From Leifsonia poae (lineage in GTDB: Bacteria > Actinomycetota > Actinomycetes > Actinomycetales > Microbacteriaceae), in contig NZ_BSEN01000014.1 of NCBI RefSeq assembly GCF_027921845.1, forward strand, positions 1 to 64,000: a stretch of DNA of 64,000 nucleotides, read 5' to 3'. Under the pieces are notes generated by a model. The model worked only from the letters and a program-made list of their open reading frames with translations, searched no databases and was not told the origin of the DNA. Each line of letters starts with the position of its first letter. Positions within the stretch are counted from its first letter, which is position 1. A program made the position numbers and the translations under genes. Below, piece after piece: positions 47,501 to 55,593 of the stretch.

Positions 47501-48253
47501 TCAGTCGCGGGGCCAGGCGCGCACGAAGCGGTCGAAGAGCTGCGCGAAGGTGCGGACCTCTTCTTCGGTGAAGCCGGCGAGCGCCTCCTCCACGGATGAG
47601 CGGCGGTGCGATCTGACCTCGGAGATCAGCGAACGGCCGGCAGTCGTGAGCTGGATGAGCGTGCGGCGGGCGTCCGACGGATCGGTGACCCGGCGGACCA
47701 GACCGCGCTCGACGCCCTCCTGCACGAGGCGGCTGGCGCGCGGCTGATCCACACCGACCGCCTCGGCGAGCGAACTGATCGACAGCTCGGAGCCGGCCTT
47801 CTCTGCGGACTCGAGCGCGTCGAGCATCCGGAAGCGCGCCGCTCGGCCGAGGGAACCGTCGGGGCGCCCGCGTCGTCCGCCGCGGGCGCGAGGGCCGGGG
47901 CCGCCGCCGGGAGCGCCGCTGCCTTCGGAGCCGTCGCCGTGATCGTGGCCGCCATGGTCGTGGTCGTGGTCGTCGTGGCCGTGACCATGGGAGTCGGGGC
48001 TGAGGCCGTGGCCGTAGTGGCCGCCGCCGGGGCCGAACTGGCGGCCGCCCCAGGGTCCGCCGGGGAACGGGGCCGACCCGAACGGACCAGCGAAACCGCC
48101 CGCGCCGGGGCCGCCCGGGCCGCCGAAACCTCCGCGGTGCTGCATCCGCCACCGCGACTGATCGTGACGGACGGCGACCAGCGCCTGCTCGATCAGTGCA
48201 ACGACGTCCGCAGGCTGGGAGTTCTCTTCACGAGCTTGACCGTCCATTTCCAT
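47501..48253 (-). CDS. MarR-like regulator with Gly/His-rich insert
   Basis: 250 residues from the ATG at 48253 (MEMDGQAREE), 7 nt after TATGAT, so it is leaderless. An ATG two codons later is possible. Residues about 12-38 are a first helix (VVALIEQALVAVRHDQSRWR). Residues about 40-135 are a Gly/Pro/Phe-rich stretch ending in a His/Asp cluster (SHGHGHDDHDHDHGG). A normal MarR winged helix follows: SISSLAEAVGVDQPRASRLV, then RGLVRRVTDPSDARRTLIQL as the wing. The insert separates the dimer helix from the DNA-binding part. Metal sensing is a plausible inference. It is divergent from a second such regulator. Confidence 0.85.
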   Translation of the reverse strand: MEMDGQAREENSQPADVVALIEQALVAVRHDQSRWRMQHRGGFGGPGGPGAGGFAGPFGSAPFPGGPWGGRQFGPGGGHYGHGLSPDSHGHGHDDHDHDHGGHDHGDGSEGSGAPGGGPGPRARGGRRGRPDGSLGRAARFRMLDALESAEKAGSELSISSLAEAVGVDQPRASRLVQEGVERGLVRRVTDPSDARRTLIQLTTAGRSLISEVRSHRRSSVEEALAGFTEEEVRTFAQLFDRFVRAWPRD

Positions 48254-48291
48254 GTATGCAATCATACATTTGGTTGTAATAGTACATACAA
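48253..48291. promoter_or_regulatory. Shared divergent promoter with operator palindromes
   Basis: TGTATG-CAAT-CATACA (48253-48268) is a perfect dyad that covers the -10 (TATGAT, minus strand) and start of the leftward gene. TTGTA...TACAA (48274-48291) is a second dyad near the rightward promoter. The layout fits cross- or self-repression by the two MarR-like proteins. Confidence 0.65.
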
Positions 48292-48309
48292 CAAGAAAGG
48301 GGTTCTCTG

Positions 48310-49506
48310 ATGAACACCACCACAGACACACATGGCACGCCGCCCGGCTACTGGTTCGGCGTGATCGAACACAACCTGCGCGCTTCGATGCGCGACGAGC
48401 TCGCCGAGTTCGGCCTGCGCCGCGGGAGCTGGCGCATCCTGCACACCCTCGCGGACGGCCACGCCTCCGTCGAGGACATCGAGGCCTCCCTGCCTCCCCG
48501 GCGCCACCAGGGACACGGCCGCTCGCGCGGCGGACGTCGCGGCCACGGATACGGCCGCTGGGCCGGCTTCGGCGGCGAGCTCAGCTTTAGCGGCGAGCGC
48601 GGTTTCGGCGGCGAGCGCGGTTTCGGCGGCGAGCGCGGTTTCGGCGGCGAGCGCAGCTTTAGTGGCGAGCGCGGCTTCGGCCCGGGCGCCGACGACGCTG
48701 GCGGCCCCGTCGGCGGAAGGGGACGCGGACGCTTCGGCTTCGCCTCCGACGAAGAGCGCCAGGCGTTCTTCGATAAGAAGCGCGAACAGCTCGGACATCC
48801 GCCGTTCTCGTCGGACGAGGAGCGCGAGGCGTTCTTCGCCGAGCGCCGACGTTCGCACGGGGTTCCGGCATTCCACGAGGGCGACGAGCGTGGTCCCGCA
48901 CCGTTCGCCTCCGACGAGGAGCGCCACGCGTTCTTCGCCGGGATGCGCGCAGCGGGCTTCGCTCGCGGCGGCCGCGCCTGGCACCATCACCGCGGAGCCG
49001 ACGGCTTCCGCGGGTACGGCGGCGACGCACATCCCGACCACCACGGTCACGACGGTCGCAACGAGCACCATCACCACGGCGCCGAGGACCACCACGGCCA
49101 CGACCACGACCACGAGGGTCATGACGGTCACGACGAACACCTCCACCACGACCCCGAGGCCGACCATGGCCGCGGCCACGGGCACGACCACCACCGCCGC
49201 TTCGGCGGCCGCGGTCGGGACCGCACCGGCCGCGTGGCCTCAACTCTCGACGCCTTCGTCGAGAAGGGTTGGGTGACCGTCACCGACGGCGTCGCCGAGC
49301 TCACCCCCGAGGGACGCGCCGCCCACGATGCCGCCTTCGAGCGCATCCGGGCACTCCGCACATCCGTCGCCGAGGGCATCACCGACGAGGACTACGCCAC
49401 CACCATGGCGACCCTCGAAGCGATGGCCCGCAACCTCGGCTGGGATGGCGCCCGTAGCGAGTCGCCCGACGAGCCGACGACGGGGGCCCCCACCCCCGAG
49501 TCCTGA
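48310..49506 (+). CDS. MarR-like protein with a 235-residue repeat and His-rich insert inside the helix-turn-helix
   Basis: 398 residues, AAAGGGG before the ATG. Residues 12-65 look like MarR helices 1-3 (GYWFGVIEHNLRASMRDELA, RGSWRILHTLADG, SVEDIEASLPPR). Residues about 305-378 look like the recognition helix, wing and last helices (GRVASTLDAFVEKGWVTV, then GVAELTPEGRAAHDAA). Between them lie a basic Gly/Arg segment, GERGFG repeats (about 95-124), three SDEER-x-AFF repeats (146-210) and a His/Asp-rich segment (225-295). The insert falls where the HTH turn should be. A T-tailed terminator follows. Confidence 0.8.
   Translation: MNTTTDTHGTPPGYWFGVIEHNLRASMRDELAEFGLRRGSWRILHTLADGHASVEDIEASLPPRRHQGHGRSRGGRRGHGYGRWAGFGGELSFSGERGFGGERGFGGERGFGGERSFSGERGFGPGADDAGGPVGGRGRGRFGFASDEERQAFFDKKREQLGHPPFSSDEEREAFFAERRRSHGVPAFHEGDERGPAPFASDEERHAFFAGMRAAGFARGGRAWHHHRGADGFRGYGGDAHPDHHGHDGRNEHHHHGAEDHHGHDHDHEGHDGHDEHLHHDPEADHGRGHGHDHHRRFGGRGRDRTGRVASTLDAFVEKGWVTVTDGVAELTPEGRAAHDAAFERIRALRTSVAEGITDEDYATTMATLEAMARNLGWDGARSESPDEPTTGAPTPES
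48574..48681 (+). repeat. In-frame 18-nt tandem repeat (GERGFG)
   Basis: The unit GGCGAGCGCGGTTTCGGC and variants occur about six times within the MarR-like gene and encode GERGFG or GERSFS. The first and last copies are more diverged than the inner ones, as expected for copy-number change by slippage. Confidence 0.85.
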
Positions 49507-49522
49507 CCCGGCCGGCTCCATC

Positions 49523-49582
49523 GAGGGGTCCCGCCGCTCCGTCCACAGCCCCTGTGCGACGGCGTGGCGGGACCCCTCTTTT
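49523..49582 (+). terminator. Rho-independent terminator of the MarR-like gene
   Basis: GAGGGGTCCCGCC (49523-49535) pairs fully with GGCGGGACCCCTC (49566-49578), then TTTT. The loop is 30 nt. It begins 16 nt after the stop codon and is the clearest T-tailed terminator in the window. Confidence 0.8.
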
Positions 49583-49694
49583 CGCGCGACGCTCGCCGCC
49601 CGGGCGTGTCGCTTTCTGTGAGGGCTCGCAGAGTTCCCAGGGGCGGGTCCGGCCGGCGAACCGACCCGAGCATCCCATCGGCGAGAATGGAGCC

Positions 49695-50246
49695 ATGACC
49701 GCACCCCGCGAACAGGTCGTGCTCCTGTCCGACGACGGCACCCCCGTCGGCGTGGCCGACAAGGCAACCGTCCACACCGACGACACTCCGCTCCACCTGG
49801 CCTTCTCCTGCCACCTGTTCGACGGCGAGGGGCGCATCCTCGTCACCCGTCGCGCGCTCGGCAAACTGACGTGGCCCGGCGTGTGGACGAACTCGTTCTG
49901 CGGGCATCCCGCGCCAGGCGAGGCCATGGAAGACGCGGTGGAGCGCCGTGCTCAGGACGAACTGGGTGCCGCGATCGACAACCTCACGATCGCGCTCCCC
50001 GATTTCCGCTACCGGGCGATCGACGCATCCGGGGTCGTGGAGAACGAGATCTGCCCCGTGTACACGGCGACCGTTGCGGGCGAGCTCGCGCCGGCGCCGT
50101 CCGAGGTCGTCGAGTGGGAGTGGGTCGACGTGCGCACCCTGCTCGCCGCGGTCGAGGCGACACCCTGGGCGTTCAGTCCGTGGTTGACCCTGCAGCTGCC
50201 CGCGCTCTACGCCGATCGCTCCCTCGAAGCTTCGGATCAGCTGTGA
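49695..50246 (+). CDS. idi: Isopentenyl-diphosphate delta-isomerase, type I
   Basis: 183 residues from the ATG at 49695. The Nudix-like fold has WPGVWTNSFCGHPAPGE (catalytic Cys in FCGHP) and the helix EDAVERRAQDELG. NEICPVYTA contains the second catalytic Glu. It converts IPP to DMAPP for isoprenoid synthesis and needs Mg2+. It is a single gene, with the 3' flank carrying a DnaA-box-like 9-mer. Confidence 0.93.
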   Translation: MTAPREQVVLLSDDGTPVGVADKATVHTDDTPLHLAFSCHLFDGEGRILVTRRALGKLTWPGVWTNSFCGHPAPGEAMEDAVERRAQDELGAAIDNLTIALPDFRYRAIDASGVVENEICPVYTATVAGELAPAPSEVVEWEWVDVRTLLAAVEATPWAFSPWLTLQLPALYADRSLEASDQL

Positions 50247-50279
50247 GCGGAACTCATGATTTCCACCTGTGGAATTGAT

Positions 50280-50288
50280 TGTGGATAA
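50280..50288 (-). promoter_or_regulatory. Single DnaA-box match
   Basis: TGTGGATAA is the exact complement of the DnaA box TTATCCACA. It lies alone in the gap after idi. One box is not an origin, and chance is possible. Confidence 0.3.
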
Positions 50289-50441
50289 CTACCTATCCGG
50301 CATGCCCCGACGCGTATGACCGTGTCACCCGAACGTGGGACGCCCTCGGCACGCGTCGCCGGATGGCGACGAGTTCGCCGCTGAGGGCGGGCCGGTCGGA
50401 CGGCAGGCGCGGCAGTAGACAAACGGGTCGTCGCGACCGCG

Positions 50442-50969
50442 CTAGCTGCTCACCCGGGTCGCGTCCATGTGCTGCTCCAGCCACCAGGTGCGGCCCTCGT
50501 CGTCGGAGACCCAGCCGTCCCATTGGAACGAATCCGCCGTGATCTCGCTGAAGTTCCATCGGATCGGGCGGCCGTCGGTCTGCGTGCCGTCCTGCCGGAT
50601 GCCGTCGCGGTGCCCCGTCGCGACCAGCGTGCAGAAGTCGTTGCCGACGGCGCCGAACCAGTTCACGCGCCAGGCTCCGAGCACCGGATCGTAGACGCGC
50701 ACCGTCGTGCCCTTGGTCTCGAGGACCGCCGGATCGGATGCGCTCGGGGCGACCAGCACATCCTGAACGGCGCGGCCGCCGATCGTGTACGCGAACGTCC
50801 AGTCGTAAGTGAACTCGGACCAGGCGCCGGACTCCTCATCGAGGAACCGGCACTCGGCTTTCCAGCTGCCGACGAGTTGCCCGAAGAGGTGCATCCGCTG
50901 CGGGCGCACCGGCGTGGGGCCCGAGGCGACCAGCGCCCTGGCGAAGGTCTCGTTGCTGTTCTCGCTCAT
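50442..50969 (-). CDS. Conserved protein, possible lipocalin-like/DUF1579-type fold
   Basis: 175 residues, no signal peptide. HLFGQLVGSWKAECRFLDEE and the later YDPVLGAWRVNWFGAVGNDF give a beta-rich pattern seen in small lipocalin-like proteins of unknown function. The end is DDEGRTWWLEQHMDATRVSS. No catalytic motif is recognised. It is followed upstream by a 13-bp tandem repeat region and the dcd gene on the same strand. Confidence 0.7.
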   Translation of the reverse strand: MSENSNETFARALVASGPTPVRPQRMHLFGQLVGSWKAECRFLDEESGAWSEFTYDWTFAYTIGGRAVQDVLVAPSASDPAVLETKGTTVRVYDPVLGAWRVNWFGAVGNDFCTLVATGHRDGIRQDGTQTDGRPIRWNFSEITADSFQWDGWVSDDEGRTWWLEQHMDATRVSS

Positions 50970-50998
50970 TGCGCTGGCCTCCGGGTGCGGTCGACAGG

Positions 50999-51037
50999 TG
51001 CGGTGGTCGGATGCGGTGGTCGGGTGCGGTGGTCGGT
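50999..51037. repeat. 13-bp tandem repeat TGCGGTGGTCGG(R), three copies
   Basis: Three near-identical units lie between dcd and the lipocalin-like gene, about 30 nt upstream of the latter's start. The TGCGGTGGT core recurs in the low-complexity tract at 32521-32590. Confidence 0.75.
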
Positions 51038-51077
51038 GGATGCGCGCAGTCGCGGGCTCGCATCCGGACGGCGCACG

Positions 51078-51683
51078 TCAGGTGGTGGGGCGACCCGCCT
51101 CGGTGGTCGTCACGTCGGTGCGGTGGAAATTGAGGTACGAACGCGAGGCGGTCGGGCCGCGCTGCCCCTGGTACCGCGAGCTGTAATCGGACGAGCCGTA
51201 CGGCTTCTCGGCGGCCGACGACAGGCGGAAGAAGCACATCTGCCCGATCTTCATGCCCGGCCAGAGCTTGATCGGCAGGGTCGCCACGTTGCTGAGTTCG
51301 AGCGTGACGTGCCCCGAGAATCCGGGGTCGATGAATCCGGCAGTGGAGTGCGTGAGAAGACCGAGGCGGCCGAGCGAGCTCTTGCCCTCGAGGCGCGCAG
51401 CGACGTCATCCGGAAGCGAGACGAGCTCGAACGTGGAGCCGAGCACGAACTCACCCGGGTGCAGGATGAACGGCTGGTCGGGGTCGACCTCGACGAGGTG
51501 CGTCAGCTCGGGCTGGTCCTCGGCCGGATCGATGAACGGGTACTTGTGGTTGTCGAACAGGCGGAAGTACCGGTCGAGGCGCACGTCGATGCTCGACGGC
51601 TGGATCATCGCCGGCTCGTACGGCTCGAGAGCGATGCGGCCGGCGTCCAGTTCGGACTTGATGTCGCGGTCAGAGAGAAGCAC
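51078..51683 (-). CDS. dcd: dCTP deaminase, bifunctional Dcd:Dut type
   Basis: 201 residues. [20 protein letters not shown] is the family start. [29 protein letters not shown] (catalytic Glu region) and [16 protein letters not shown] are all conserved. The sequence is close to the mycobacterial enzyme that turns dCTP straight into dUMP plus diphosphate and ammonia, so bifunctionality is inferred. It supplies dUMP for thymidylate and keeps dUTP low. Confidence 0.93.
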   Translation of the reverse strand: MLLSDRDIKSELDAGRIALEPYEPAMIQPSSIDVRLDRYFRLFDNHKYPFIDPAEDQPELTHLVEVDPDQPFILHPGEFVLGSTFELVSLPDDVAARLEGKSSLGRLGLLTHSTAGFIDPGFSGHVTLELSNVATLPIKLWPGMKIGQMCFFRLSSAAEKPYGSSDYSSRYQGQRGPTASRSYLNFHRTDVTTTEAGRPTT

Positions 51684-51807
51684 GTTCGTAGCCTACTGGG
51701 GCCGGGTCGCTGTGAGGATGCCCACGAAACCGTGCGTAGCGGGCGAACGGACGCACAATAAAAGGGAGCGACGTCGAGATCCTCCCGACGCCATGGAGTT
51801 GAGACTC

Positions 51808-52734
51808 ATGGTTGCCTTCTATATCGTCCTCACGATCGTGATCATCGTTGCGGTCATCCTGTTCTTCATGTCGGTGCGCGTGGTCAAGCAGTACGAGCGC
51901 GGCGTGGTGCTGCGCTGGGGCAAGCTGATCGGCGTGCGCGATCCGGGGCTGCGCTTCATCATCCCGATCGTCGACGTGATGCACCGCGTCTCACTGCGGA
52001 TCGTGACGCTGCCCATCCAGTCTCAGGGCATCATCACGCGTGACAATGTGAGCGTCGGCGTCTCGGCTGTCGCCTACTACCGGGTGATCGATCCGGTGAA
52101 GTCGGTGATCGCGATCCAGGATGTGAACGAGGCCATCGATCAGATCGCCCAGACCACCCTGCGCAAGGTCGTCGGCCAGCACTCCCTCGACGAGACGCTC
52201 GCCGAGACGGACACGCTCAACGGCAGCATCCGGCAGATCCTGGACCTGCTCACGCTCGACTGGGGCGTCGAGGTCACGCTCGTCGAACTGAAGGACATCC
52301 TGCTGCCCGACGAGATGAAGCGTGCGATGGCGAAGCAGGCGGAGGCCGAGCGCGAGAAGCGGGCGAAGATCATCGCGGCCGAGGGCGAGTCCCTGGCGGC
52401 GGCGGCGCTCGGCGAGGCGTCGGACACGATGATGGCGCACCCGCTCGCACTGCAGCTGCGCAACCTGCAGACGCTCGTCGACATCGGGGTCGACAAGAAC
52501 ACCATCGTCGTCTTCCCGGCCCCGCTGATGAGCACGATCGGCGAGCTCGGAACCTTCCTCGCGCACGAGACCGCCGCGAGCGCCGAGCACGGGGGTGGCG
52601 CCAACGGCGTCGCCGCCCCCGGCCTCTCCGGGGTTCCGGGCATGGTTGCCGCCTCCGCGGCGAGTATCGCGCCGGCTCCGACGCCGGCTCCCCTCGCGCC
52701 GCGGCCCGATCCATCGATTCCGGATGCGGCGTGA
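51808..52734 (+). CDS. Slipin / SPFH (band 7) membrane protein
   Basis: 308 residues from the ATG at 51808 (MVAFYIVLTI). An ATG at 51793 is possible. A single N-terminal membrane helix (about 3-22) is followed by the band-7 domain, with VVKQYERGVVLRWGKLIGVR and DPGLRFIIPIVDVMHRVSLR. A coiled coil comes next (KRAMAKQAEAEREKRAKIIA), then a Gly/Ala/Pro-rich tail. It forms large oligomers at the membrane. It has no nfeD partner next to it. Confidence 0.9.
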   Translation: MVAFYIVLTIVIIVAVILFFMSVRVVKQYERGVVLRWGKLIGVRDPGLRFIIPIVDVMHRVSLRIVTLPIQSQGIITRDNVSVGVSAVAYYRVIDPVKSVIAIQDVNEAIDQIAQTTLRKVVGQHSLDETLAETDTLNGSIRQILDLLTLDWGVEVTLVELKDILLPDEMKRAMAKQAEAEREKRAKIIAAEGESLAAAALGEASDTMMAHPLALQLRNLQTLVDIGVDKNTIVVFPAPLMSTIGELGTFLAHETAASAEHGGGANGVAAPGLSGVPGMVAASAASIAPAPTPAPLAPRPDPSIPDAA

Positions 52735-52797
52735 GGGTATAGCGCACCGGCCTTCGAGGGGCGAATACTGGGGCGCAGACATCGAGGAGGGCGCCCG

Positions 52798-53175
52798 ATG
52801 GAGATCCTTCAGGTTGCGCAGCACGCCGACGACCTCGACCGCGCCGCGGCCTTCTACGAGTTGCTGCTCGGTAGCCCGCCTGCCGCCCGGTACGACCCGC
52901 CGGGCCTGGTGTTCTTCAACGTCGGGATCGCGCGCCTGCTGCTCGAGGAGGCCGCACCCTCCGCGCTGGTCTACTTCCAGGTCGAAAGCGTCGCCACGCG
53001 CGTTACGGAGCTTCGCGCCGCGGGCATCCGGATCGTCGGAGAGCCCCACGTGATCTTTAGCCACACCGACGACACCCTCGGGCCGGCCGGGACCGACGAG
53101 TGGATGGCGTTCATCGAGGACAGCGAGGGCAACACGGTCGGCCTCGTCTCGCACGAGCCGCGCCACGACCCGTGA
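52798..53175 (+). CDS. VOC-family (glyoxalase-like) protein
   Basis: 125 residues, GAGGAGGG before the ATG. MEILQVAQHADDLDRAAAFY begins the first beta-alpha unit, and FIEDSEGNTVGLVSHEPR ends the second. Residues for a metal site (His in QHADD, Glu in EDSEGN) are plausible, but the activity is unknown. Confidence 0.85.
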   Translation: MEILQVAQHADDLDRAAAFYELLLGSPPAARYDPPGLVFFNVGIARLLLEEAAPSALVYFQVESVATRVTELRAAGIRIVGEPHVIFSHTDDTLGPAGTDEWMAFIEDSEGNTVGLVSHEPRHDP

Positions 53176-53263
53176 GCACTGCGGCGCCGCCGCGTTCAAC
53201 GGTTCCAGGATGAATCGCGTCTGGCGTCGGCTGCGCGCGTTTCTTCCCGGAACCGATGCCGCC

Positions 53264-55294
53264 CTAGAAGGTGCAGGGCACGAGGTCGGCGACCTTCGCT
53301 GTGAGGGTCGCAGTTCCGCCGACGAGGGTCACCGTTCCGGTGCCGAGACGGCCGAGGCCGGAGAGAACGCCGCGGGGAACGCAGTTGCTGGGTGCGAGGT
53401 AGAGGGGCGAGGCCGTCGTGCCCGCCCAGCTGGTCGCGGACAGCGCGTCGGAGAAGCCGGTGCCGGACGCGATGATGGCCGTGGACGCATGCTTGTAAGC
53501 CTTGCCGTTGACCGCCACTGCGGTGCTGTAGCGGTCTGGACCGGCGAGTCGCGTCACGGCGTAGCCTGCACGCGTCAATGACGTCGCGACCCCCGGCGAT
53601 AGCGAGCCCGTGCCACCGACGAGCACGACGCTCTTCGCCTTGAGCGTCGACAGCACCTTCGCCGTGGCCGAATCGACAGAGCCCGCTGCGCCGTTGACCA
53701 GCAAGACCGGAACGCCATTGGCTCCCGCGACACCGCCGGCCGACAGGGCGTCGGGGAAGTTCGCCCCCGACGCCACGTAGACCGTGCTCGCCGTCGCGAA
53801 CGCGCGCGACACGACGGCCCGCGAAGTCGAGTACCGGTCAGCGCCAGCGACCCGCGCGACGGTGGCAGAGGGCACAGTCGCACGCAGCTTCGTGAGAACA
53901 GCATCCGACACGGAAGCGGGGCCTCCGGCGACGACGATGGTCGCCGGCTTCAGACGTGCGACCTCGGCGGCGACGCTCGGCGGCAGCGCGCCGGGGGCCG
54001 TCAGCAGGAGGGGCCCGTCGCCATGCGCGGCAGCGGGACCTGCCGAGAGGGCATCCGGATAGATCATGCCGGACGCGATGTAGACGACGTGCGCAGTGCC
54101 AGGGAACTGCCGCTTCGAAACGGCCACCGCGATCGCGTACCGGTCGCTGCCGGCCACGCGGTCGACGCCGAGCGTCCGAACTGCCGACACGGTCGTGTTC
54201 CCGGACTTCGCGCCCGAGACATAGGCCGTACCCGTCGCCGTGTTCACCGCGACGTCCGCCGGGGTCGAGAGCGGCGTGGTCGTGACGATCGACCGCGACG
54301 CGGTGCTGATAGTGAGGAGCTCGTTGACCGCGCCGCCTTCGAACGGCTGCGCGACGGCGGCGTAGAGGCGTCCAGCGGTCGGATCGACGTCGAGCGACTG
54401 GGCCTGGGCCGGAATTGTGATGTTCGCTGCGACCGAGGCGGCACCCCGGGGCACGACGGCGACGCTCGTCTTGTTGGAGATCGTGCGCTGTCCGACGTAG
54501 ACCGTGCCGGTGCTCGGGTCAACGGCGGAAGTGGCGGGCATCCCGGCGAGCGGGATGGTGCGTGTCACGCTGTTCGTCGCGGCACTGACGACGAAGAGTG
54601 AGGGTGACGAAAGGTCGTTGCTTGCTGCATACACGACGCCCGCCGTTGAATCGACGGCGACGGAGACCTGATCGCCGAACGGCAACGAGACCGTGGTCGG
54701 GGTGACCGCCGCTCCGCCGATCGCGGTGGTGATCTGCGCCGCACTGAGCACCTTCAACCTGGGGCCGGAAGTGTTTCCGCTGGTGGCGATGCCGGCCAGG
54801 TAGATCGAGCCCGTCACACTGTCGACGCCGATGCCTGAGGCACCGCTGCCTGCGGTCGGAAGGAATGCACCGAGCGGGATGGTCGCGACGAGTGCCTTCG
54901 TGGCCGTGCTGAACACCAGCACGCTTCCGGTTTGGGCATTGACGTCCGTACGGGTCACGTACACCAGGCCCCGCCCGGCATCGAGTGCCACGTCGTCAAC
55001 CGCCTTCGCCAACGGGATCGTCTTCGCTACCGTGTTCGACGCCAGGTCGACAACCGACAGGCTGCTGTGGTCACCGCTCACCAGGGCGTACAGCGCGTTG
55101 TGCCCCGCGTCCACCGCCACGGCCGGCACGCTGGCGTACGCGTAGCCGCCGGCGGGCAATGTCACCGTGCCGACGACCGCAGAACGCGGCGTCGCGGCGT
55201 TCGCCGGAAGCGCACCGAGAGCGGCTCCCGCGACAACGGCAGAAATCGCCAGTCCGACAGTGAACCGCTTGATGTACCGGCCTGTATCCGGCAT
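53264..55294 (-). CDS. Secreted YVTN beta-propeller protein with three CWB2 repeats
   Basis: 676 residues from the ATG at 55294, with a GGGGGG stretch upstream. Residues 1-33 are a signal peptide ending ANA. Residues about 35-395 carry YVTN-type repeats (VDSTAGVVYAASNDLSSPSL, VDPSTGTVYVGQR). Three CWB2 modules follow, each opening R-x-A-G-x-D-R-Y (DRVAGSDRYAIAVAV, ARVAGADRYSTSRAV, TRLAGPDRYSTAVAV). CWB2 binds cell-wall polymers in Gram-positives. A cell-surface scaffold or binding role fits. Confidence 0.88.
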   Translation of the reverse strand: MPDTGRYIKRFTVGLAISAVVAGAALGALPANAATPRSAVVGTVTLPAGGYAYASVPAVAVDAGHNALYALVSGDHSSLSVVDLASNTVAKTIPLAKAVDDVALDAGRGLVYVTRTDVNAQTGSVLVFSTATKALVATIPLGAFLPTAGSGASGIGVDSVTGSIYLAGIATSGNTSGPRLKVLSAAQITTAIGGAAVTPTTVSLPFGDQVSVAVDSTAGVVYAASNDLSSPSLFVVSAATNSVTRTIPLAGMPATSAVDPSTGTVYVGQRTISNKTSVAVVPRGAASVAANITIPAQAQSLDVDPTAGRLYAAVAQPFEGGAVNELLTISTASRSIVTTTPLSTPADVAVNTATGTAYVSGAKSGNTTVSAVRTLGVDRVAGSDRYAIAVAVSKRQFPGTAHVVYIASGMIYPDALSAGPAAAHGDGPLLLTAPGALPPSVAAEVARLKPATIVVAGGPASVSDAVLTKLRATVPSATVARVAGADRYSTSRAVVSRAFATASTVYVASGANFPDALSAGGVAGANGVPVLLVNGAAGSVDSATAKVLSTLKAKSVVLVGGTGSLSPGVATSLTRAGYAVTRLAGPDRYSTAVAVNGKAYKHASTAIIASGTGFSDALSATSWAGTTASPLYLAPSNCVPRGVLSGLGRLGTGTVTLVGGTATLTAKVADLVPCTF

Positions 55295-55522
55295 CGATGC
55301 CCCCCATATTCGATTGAATCCAGGGCGATTATGCCAGCATCCGCGCGTGGGCCCGGCACGACACGTTCGTGTCTTCTGCGGCGCACGACGCCGGAGAGCG
55401 GTGCGAGCCGGGTCACCGATACCTCCTGCGTCAGTTCGTTGCCGACGCTTCAGGTTCCGAGACCGCACCGAAGCCCCGCGGCCGCCTGACCCGCGCCATG
55501 TGAACTGCTATTCTCGGAGGAC

Positions 55523-55593
55523 GCGAGTGTAGTTCAATGGCAGAACTTCAGCTTCCCAAGCTGATAGCGCGGGTTCGATTCCCGTCACTCGCT
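55523..55593 (+). tRNA. tRNA-Gly (anticodon CCC)
   Basis: 71 nt fold fully: acceptor GCGAGTG/CACTCGC, D arm with GTTC-AATGG-CAGAAC, anticodon stem TCAGC/GCTGA with loop TTCCCAA (anticodon CCC), and T arm CGGGTTCGATTCCCG. Discriminator T. CCA is not encoded. It reads GGG codons. Confidence 0.97.

Noticed and set aside
50247-50441. Possible replication origin because of a DnaA-box match
   Set aside because: Only one exact box, no dnaA/dnaN neighbourhood and no A+T-rich unwinding region.
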